From Lycorma delicatula (Eukaryota > Arthropoda > Insecta > Hemiptera > Fulgoridae): DNA of 64,000 nt. Numbering within the stretch: position 1 is the stretch's first letter; each line of letters begins with the position of its first letter. A program made the translations under genes and the position numbers. Below, piece by piece: positions 56,575-64,000 of this stretch. The notes beneath the pieces were generated by a model. The model did not search any database. It saw nothing but the letters and a program-made list of their open reading frames with translations, and had not been told where the DNA came from. The stretch spans positions 49,073,946 to 49,137,945 of the forward strand of contig NC_134465.1 in NCBI RefSeq assembly GCF_047948215.1, written 5' to 3'.

Positions 56575-57830
56575 ATATTATAATTATATCAGTATCATGG
56601 AACTTTGAATAACCGGACTCCACTCGACTGAAATTCCTGGTTAATTGAAAAATTAATAATCTTATAAAGATCTTTATAACATCTTATAAAGAAGAATATT
56701 TATATTCAATATAAAATGTTTATTATAAAACATACGCTTTTCATTATGCTGAATTCCATTGGAATATTAATTGAAATACGATTGGGTTTACAATCGTAGA
56801 ATGTATTTAAGTAACACACGTGTACCCAATACACTTAAATAATTTATTTAAAGACAAATGAGTCTAGATAAATTCTTCTTCGTTATGACCTTAGAATATG
56901 ACCTTGAAAACGTGTTTATAGTTTTCTGTTCGATGTCAAGCTACCTTCTATTTGATATAATCCTCCCAGTTGGTAAGAGAGTAGTAAACACCTATTATTT
57001 ATTACGTTATTTAAGACAGATGAATTGCGTTGAAAAAAAGTGAAATATGAAAAAAAATATAAATTTACAACAAAAAATGTTAATAAATTAGTTGATTTAT
57101 TAAAAGTATGAAATAAAAAGGTTTTAACACGAATTAGTAGAAAAAAAGGAAAGTTATGGTTTTTGGATCATATACTAAAACATTTTTTTTTTCGCTATTA
57201 GAAGAATCTATACGGATACAGTTGATCAAGACATGAACCAGATAATTTAAACAGTTAAAAGATTATCGCAAAACAGGAAGGAATGAGTAATAGCATGAAA
57301 CCAGATAAGTGTTTGATAAAAAAAAAAATACTAATTTATATCAATAAATTTTTATTTAATGTTTTATTTATGAGGAAATTTTTTTACTGTGTTATTTATT
57401 GGTAATGAAATTCCCCTTTCATATACTATCCGCTGGAGTTCACTTTCATTGCTTACAATTGTCACTTGTCATTTGACCTTGTGAGATACAAGAGATAATT
57501 TTATAGAAGCAATAGTCTGGTGATGATGAATCTACATATTTGTTTAGGTCTTTTGTAATCAAACGGCGATCATATATACATATATATATATATATAGTGT
57601 ACTCATAACGTTCCTTTAAACCCCGTCCCTACTTAAATTATTAACGATCGAAAAAGAACACTCCTCATTAAATAACATAAAAAACTGTTATAAATTAAAA
57701 AAAAATTTCAACTAAAAAAAACAATAAATCAAACTAAAAAAAATGAAAAACAAGGTATCGAAATAAAGGACTAAACATCGTTATGTCAATCAACGAAAAC
57801 ATTTAAATGCAGTCGGGGGGCTCTGAATAG
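56575..57830. other. AT-rich sequence, no gene
   Basis: Nothing recognised apart from a TA tract at 57573-57597. Confidence 0.5.
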
Positions 57831-57833
57831 ATT

Positions 57834-58391
57834 TTTTTCTTTAGTCATTTGACTGGTTTGATGCAGCTCTCCAAAATTCCCTATCTAGTGCTAGTCGTTT
57901 CATTTCGGTATACCCTCTACATCCTACATCCCTAAAAATTTGTTTTACATATTCCAAACGTTGCCTGCCTACACAATTTTTTCCTTCTACCTGTCCCTCC
58001 AGTATTAATGCGACTATTCCAGGATGCCTTAGTATGTGGCCTATAAGTCTGTCTCTTCTTTTAGCTAAATTTTTCCAAATGCTTCTTTCTTCATCGATTT
58101 GCCGCAACACCTCTTTATCCACACGTCTGATTTTAACATTCTCCTATAGCATTGCATTTCAAAAGCTTCTAATCTTTTCTTTTTGGATACTCCGATCGTC
58201 CAAGTTTCACTTCCATATAAAGCGACAATCCAAACGTATACTTTCAAAAATCTTTTCCTGACATTTAAATTAATTTTTGATGTAAACAAATTATATTTCT
58301 GACTGAAGGCTCGTTTCGCATGTGTTATTCGGTATTTTATGTCACTCCTGCTTCGTCCATCTTTAGTAATTCTACTTCCCAAATAACAAAA
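57834..58391 (-). pseudogene. RTE-type LINE, 5'-truncated
   Basis: Minus-strand pieces 58065-58382 (SRITKDGRSRSDIKYRI; FEMQCYRRMLK) and 57841-58122 (EGQVEGKNCVGRQRLEY, ending WRAASNQSND) with a frameshift near 58125. Relative to other copies six bases are missing in the DKVTNEEV region. Confidence 0.92.
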
Positions 58392-58399
58392 TTAATAAA

Positions 58400-58530
58400 T
58401 TTTTTTAAAAACAGTTATATTTTTATTTTTTAGTATTTTCTATAAATTTTATTTTTTTAAGTAATTCTTTTAGCTTTCTAAGTGTGTGTGTGCGTGTCTC
58501 TCTCTCTCTTTCTCTTTCTGTGTTTGTGTT

Positions 58531-58570
<40 letters not shown>

Positions 58571-59054
58571 AAGAAAAGGGATGTTAGTTTTATTTCAATT
58601 TGGTGTCAACTTATAAAAAAAATTTAAAAACTAAAACGAATTTTAAAAACTGTTATATTTTTATTTTTCAGTATTTTCTATAAATTTTATTTTTTAAAGT
58701 TAATTCTTTTAGGTATCTAAGTGTGTGTGTGTGTGTCTCTCTTTCTGTGTGTGTGTGTGTGTTATATGTATATATATAAACGAGAAAAGAGATGTTAGTT
58801 TTCTTTTATTTGAATTTGGTGTCAACTTATAAAAAAAATGTAAAAATTAGAACGAATTTTAAAAATTGTTATATTTTTATTTATTAGTATTTTCTATAAA
58901 TTTTATTTTTTTAAGTTAACTCTTTTAAGGTTTCTAAGCGTGTGTGTGTGTGTGTGTCTCTCTCTCGCTCTCTCTCACTCCCTCACTCTCTCTCTCTCTA
59001 TCTCTCTCTCTGTGTGTGTCTCTCCCTCTCTCACTCACTCTCTCTCTCTCTATC

Positions 59055-59088
<34 letters not shown>

Positions 59089-59100
59089 CGCGCGCCTGTG
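58400..59100. repeat. tandem ~220-240-bp repeat carrying growing microsatellites
   Basis: GTTATATTTTTATTT begins units at about 58413, 58651 and 58868. Each holds ATTTTCTATAAATTTTATTT, then a TG/CT(/TA) microsatellite of different length (58485-58566, 58720-58770, 58938-59097) and, in the first two, GAGATGTTAGTTTT-like sequence and TTGGTGTCAACTTATAAAAA. Confidence 0.85.
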
Positions 59101-59825
59101 CGTATTATATTTTTTCATTTCCATTTTAATTTAGGCTACCTACTAATAATTAATTACGTTTTAAAAAGTAATAAATGCTATAAAAATAATAATATAGTAA
59201 AAAAAAAAGTTCAGAAATAAAATATAGATGTATGTAAGTAGTTTTAACTGTAACTGTTGCTTCTGAACTTTCACTTAGTATAACTTTTTAAATTAAGTTT
59301 TCGTTTGAGGTTGTTAAACCAGCATGATGTTTTATTTATTTATGTATGTATATATGTAAAGAGCTGTAGAAAGTACTTTCGTTTTTTTAATTTATTTTAT
59401 ATTTACTTTTTAAATTAATATTTTTATTATATTACAGCTATTCTTTCGTGTATTAGATTATTATTTTGTGTAGATGGATTAAAAAAGTTTCCTTTTTTAA
59501 ACTGTCAATCAAGTGTCATTTTTCTTGTCATACACTTGATGAAGACTATAGAAGGAAGGTATGTTAACAATTTTATAAATGTTAAAACGCTGAATAAAGC
59601 TTAAAGATAATCAGTTTAATAGAATATACTTTTTATTTTTACTGAAAGAATGAAAAAATAATAATACAGTGAAACTCTTTAAGACGCCATTTCTAATAAC
59701 TGAAATATTTTCTAAACCGTATATTTATCGGCCATTATTTATTTATAATTTTTTCCTTAACAAAAATTATCCTAACCAATTTCTTACTTCGGTAAAAAAA
59801 ATTATTTAATCTGTAGATCTGTGGT
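59100..59825. other. AT-rich sequence, no gene
   Basis: Nothing recognised. Confidence 0.5.
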
Positions 59826-60262
59826 ATTATAAAGACTGTTTCTAAAATGGCAGACTGGCTATACTTTTTCAGATTCTACTTGTAAAACAAAACAAAAAAT
59901 ATCCTTAGGAAAAATGGTAATTTCTCCTTAGTTCTTCCCCTGTCCGTTATTTTGTTATTTTCATATAAAAATTTATATCTCAAGTTCGGATAGAGGAATC
60001 ACGTTAATATTTTGCAAACGTCTTTGTAATAAAGTTTTAAAATTAGCAAAAAAAAAAAATCAGGACTTAAATAACTTCGCAAATTAAAAAATGGCGGCCA
60101 TATTTATTTTTCGATCCATTATATCTCCATAAATATAAGTTTTATCAAAATTTATGTTATTGCTAAAATATTAAACCTTTTATTTTAAACAAAATGACAT
60201 TTTATTTTTTTAAATTATGGTAGAAAATTGATGATGTAATTTTGTGTCTTGTTTTCATGTAT
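59826..60262 (+). repeat. foldback D, single uninterrupted arm
   Basis: Collinear with 17032-17313 plus 18116-18262, without the Helitron. Shares TCTAAAATGG, CAAGTTCGGATAGA and ATGGCGGCCAT. Confidence 0.8.
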
Positions 60263-60299
60263 CGTATATATATATATTTGTTTTTACTTTTCCGGCATC

Positions 60300-61075
60300 A
60301 TAAATCTATACTTCAAGAAGGACATTAATATCTGAAGTAATCAGTCAAAAAAATTGGATAAAAGTTTTTTTGCATTTCTCAACGTTTCATGATTCTGGAC
60401 CCCCCCCCCCCAAAAAAAAAGGGATAATTTTCGTACGTACATATGTACTTATTTTGAATTGTTTGAACCTTAATTACTTTTGAAAGATTTTAATGAAATT
60501 TGACACAGAGAGTAATGTGTATACGTATGAGGCAATATGTTAGAAAAGTTTTGGGGGCATTATCTCCTGCGGGATGGGGTACATAGTTTATTCGCAGTCA
60601 ATTTTCTCAAAATTTTGCAAAGATAACCCCATTTTATATTAAGCTCAATACATAAGTACTTGCTTATCTTACCGTTTAAAAAAAAATTGCCCCTAAATCC
60701 TACCATTCTCCAAAATTCGAAAAACGCCATTTTTTTTAACCGAATTTATTTTTAGTCTTCCTAGGCATAGTAATAGTGCAAGTGACCCATAAAAATACTT
60801 TGGGGGGGGATAATATTAAGAGCTTAGGGAGCCGATCAGTTTAAAACTATTGACTTTTTTTAATACTTTTTTCTTGTATCATTATTTTTCTACTATATAA
60901 AAATAAATTACCAATGCCAGAAAAGTATTATAAACTTTGTTGTCAGTTTTTTTTTTAATTTCTGCTCTAGATCGAGGTGGTATTCAAAATTCTATTGGAT
61001 TACCAAACAAATTCTAAGGGCTAGGCCCTGTGTTAAAAATATTAGTCTCTGTCATTTAATTGAAATAGAAAATAT
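60300..61075. repeat. degenerate repeat with C10 run
   Basis: C run at 60400-60409. 60600-60910 resembles 29.3-29.7 kb (CCTAGGCATAGTA, AATACTTTGGGGG) and, in complement, 46.27-46.5 kb. Noncoding. Confidence 0.55.
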
Positions 61076-61079
61076 TTTT

Positions 61080-61720
61080 TACTTCCTTGTACGAAATAAA
61101 AATAGTATTGTGATTTCAACGGAAATATACATTTTCACCAACCCCGAATCCATTTGACTAGTTTCGGCATGACATCTGTACGTATATATCTCGCATAACT
61201 CATAAACGATTATCCGTAGAATGTTGAAATTTTGGATTTACGACTGTTGTAACATCAAGTTGTGTACCTCCCCTTTTTATTGCAATCGACTAGATCAAAA
61301 ATGTCCAAAAAATCCCAAAATTCAAAACATTTGGTTTTTGGAGTTTTCCTTAATTACAATAATAAGCCGTCATTGAGAGTTTTTCAACGATATATCATAA
61401 ATGGTACTTATTTTCATTGGCTCCACAGTTATAGTCATATAATATTTTAATTAATGAAATATTTGGATCTTACAAAGGAAAGGCATCGGTTCGAGTGCGA
61501 CTTCATTTCCTTTTTTTTAATTTAAATATATTGATTTATTAATAATTATTAACGTCTGATAGTAAAAAACCTATTACAATAAATAATAATACAATAATAA
61601 CAATTAAAAAAAAATGACAAAAACCATAAGTTATTAGTGAAATAAAATGTTACTACTTTTAAAGATTGTATATGTAATTTAATAGACATTATGTGGTATC
61701 AACATCAGACTTTTTTAAAT
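61080..61720 (+). repeat. repeat C, copy 4
   Basis: Starts ACTTCCTTGTACGAAATAAA; contains TTTCAACGATATATCATAAA and GGTATCAACATCAGAC. The inverted word at the right end is eroded. Confidence 0.78.
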
Positions 61721-61724
61721 ATGA

Positions 61725-62275
61725 AAGTCGGTTTGATTAAATCAAATAGTTTTTGTTTTTTAAAAAAAGGTGACAACAAAGTTATCATACTTTCTTAGGA
61801 TTGCTTATTTATTCGTATATAGTGAAAAAATAATGATACATGAAAATATGTTTAAAATTCGATATTTTTAAACTTTGATCGGCTCCGTCACCCCGAATAT
61901 TGTCCCCAAAGTATTTTTTAGGTCACCTGCACAACTACTATGTTTAGGAAGATAATAAAAAAAATTCTGTTAAAGAATATTCAATAAATAAAAAAAAGAC
62001 GTTTTTCGATTTAATGTCGCTTACAAAATGTTGAAAAAAAATTGACCTCCAAAGAAACTATCAAATACACCCCCTGAAGATATTGACCCCCAAACGTTTA
62101 CCAACAATTGCAGCGAATACACGAGTTTCTATGCCAAATTTCATCAAAATCGTTTTATCCAGTCAAAGATTATTAACCTTGAAATACACCAACACAGATA
62201 CATACATACATACCTTACTACAAAACCCCAATTTTTTTTTCGTCGCTGGGTTATGAAACATCGAGACATACAAAA
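61725..62275. repeat. degenerate repeat
   Basis: Contains GATCGGCTCCGTCACC and CCAAATTTCATCAAAATCG, phrases shared with 46.3 and 60.8 kb. No coding content. Confidence 0.5.
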
Positions 62276-63390
62276 AATTCCTTCCTTAAACGATCTATTT
62301 TTTGGTATGAGACCACCCCATCACAAGAATCCAGGATGAGGGCAAATTAAACATTTTAAACGAAAAGGTAGGATTGTGACGTATCATTTTGCGAAGGGCC
62401 AAACATTTTGGCGTGAAAAATTTGAGCTACAACAACCCTAACTAAAATGACGTAGCATTTTAGCACTTTTTGGTTGATTATAGCATTTTTTACTTCTTGT
62501 AATATAGCTCTAAAGCTATAAATTAACACCTAAATACCAGCACATTTATACAGAATGCCCCGGACGATATTGGCCAACTAAAAGACTCGATTCAGGATAT
62601 CAAAATAAAATCATGTGGGCAAATCCCTATTTATGCTTAATTTTCTCTCTGTCCGTTAGTTTGTTACTTAAATAAAAATATATATCTTAGGAACGGACCG
62701 AGGTATTTTAAGGAGAATAACAACCCAAAAGGTTGAGCTGCAAGTCGCGCGCGCGCACACACACACACTTTTTTCAGTAAAAAAGTTTTTTTTTTAAACG
62801 TAGAGCAATCCTTCCATATGACATATATACATCCATGCATATATATATAAATGGAAACCCTTATATATCTTCTCAACATATAAAAATAAAGATCTACTCT
62901 TTCGGTCGAAGTCACCATACTACAAGCATCCACGGGATAATAACAGTAACATTTTAAATGGAGAAGATAGCTTTGAGACAAATAATTTTGAAAAGGACAT
63001 TGAAGAAAAACAATTTCGATGTAATAATCTTGGGTTAAGACGACAACTTTAAGCAAAATGGTAACCATTTATAATATTTGATAATAACATTTGATAATAT
63101 TTCTTAAGTAACTGCTAACTAGTAAAATACTAAAGATGTTTTATGTTATCAAACGTTCCTATCTCAAAACGGTCTAGTTTTCGGTACAAGACTACTTGAA
63201 ATTTACAATATAGGCCACTTTTGAAGAATTTAATATTTTTCACAAAAGTGAAAAATATTAAATTGCCACACTTCGGTTAGGTTTGTCGTAGCTCACATTT
63301 TTTACAACAAAACGTTTGGTTTACAATCTTCGTCACAAAATGGTACGTGATAAACCTACAGTTTCCTTTTAAAATGATTAATTTGCCATC
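62276..63390. repeat. foldback E relative with palindrome
   Basis: Left-arm-like sequence at 62276-62475 (GGTAGGATTGTGACG, CTACAACAACCCTAACT) and right-arm-like sequence, inverted, at about 63160-63350. A perfect palindrome lies at 63227-63264 (17-bp arms AATTTAATATTTTTCAC, loop AAAA). A short GC/AC microsatellite sits at 62747-62769. Confidence 0.6.
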
Positions 63391-63492
63391 ACCTAGGATG
63401 GTCGTGGTGTGGTGGTTTTATTTTGGGGAAGGAGTATTTGTTGAATTTTTTATTTGTATTTGAAACTGTTACTTATGGATTTCAATACTTTT

Positions 63493-63690
<198 letters not shown>

Positions 63691-64000
63691 GAAAGAGAGA
63701 CCGTAATTGGTTAGAATAAAAGAGAAATCAATAACAATGGAAAAAAACATTTAAAAAAAATTATTATGTTAAACAAATAAACAAACTAAATTAAAAGTTT
63801 ACATATGGACGTATTCAATCACCGGTCTCCATGGTAACAGCACTTACAGTGAACCCCTTGAGCCACATGAGAAACAACAATCTCAACCCTGATAGCCATA
63901 CCAAAATGAACAGAGTTGTCCACTGATTTAATTATGAACAGCAATAGATTCTTTAATCTGACATACACATCTGTTTATAAATTTATTATACGTAACCGTA

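Overview
This window reads as a strongly AT-rich stretch of an insect genome made almost entirely of interspersed repeats. It suggests an insect because of RTE-type LINEs, R1-like LINE 3' ends, several mariner/Tc1-type transposons, tRNA-derived SINEs and long (AT)n/(AC)n microsatellites, and because the only host-gene sequence I recognise is arthropod-like. A hemipteran is possible, but the sequence alone does not fix the order. I see no bacterial genes, operons, CRISPR array, rRNA gene or functional tRNA gene, and no intact multi-exon host gene.

Layout. 0-1.3 kb: SINE-A piece and dead mariner. 1.9-2.9 kb: RTE LINE copy and SINE. 4.67-6.35 kb: Tc1-type element with a SINE inside. 7-8.5 kb: paired hairpins, transposase fragment, SINE-A with target duplications. 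9.85-11.1 kb: RTE copy with target duplications. 11.56-12.9 kb: repeat F interrupted by an 862-bp hAT-like element that carries what looks like the first coding exon of amphiphysin. 13-13.55 kb: foldback E. 13.56-14.4 kb: GC-rich block with four histone-type 3' stem-loops. 15.2-16.2 kb: SINEs. 17.03-20.15 kb: large foldback D with a Helitron in one arm and a Tc1-type transposon in the other. 20.2-20.7 kb: uninterrupted repeat F. 21.4-23.0 kb: deleted Tc1-type element with an R1-like LINE inside. 23.1-23.8 kb: unexplained GC-rich block. 25.1-26.7 kb: longest RTE copy. 27.9-29.5 kb: 1.2-kb unclassified repeat between two tRNA-like modules. 29.8-31.5 kb: decayed Tc1-type element. 34.4-35.9 kb: SINE-B split by an R1-like LINE and a SINE-A. 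36-39.2 kb: repeat F and C elements. 40.3-41.4 kb: LINE 3' end and palindromes. 41.7-44.9 kb: second 1.2-kb repeat, mariner fragment, RTE copy. 46.6-47.85 and 50.5-51.3 kb: mariners. 53.1-53.8 kb: SINE-B/SINE-A composite. 54.7-55.6 and 57.8-58.4 kb: RTE copies. 58.4-59.1 kb: microsatellite-bearing tandem repeat. 59.8-63.7 kb: degenerate repeats and a long (CA)n.

No genes act together here as a pathway. What can be read is insertion order, because several insertions carry target duplications and the window itself contains matching uninterrupted sites. The best candidates for something new are the hAT-like element carrying a BAR-protein first exon with its splice donor and promoter-like sequence, and the cluster of histone-type stem-loops in a non-histone GC-rich repeat.

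Coordinates of degenerate repeats are approximate to about 5-30 bases. All comparisons were made by eye.
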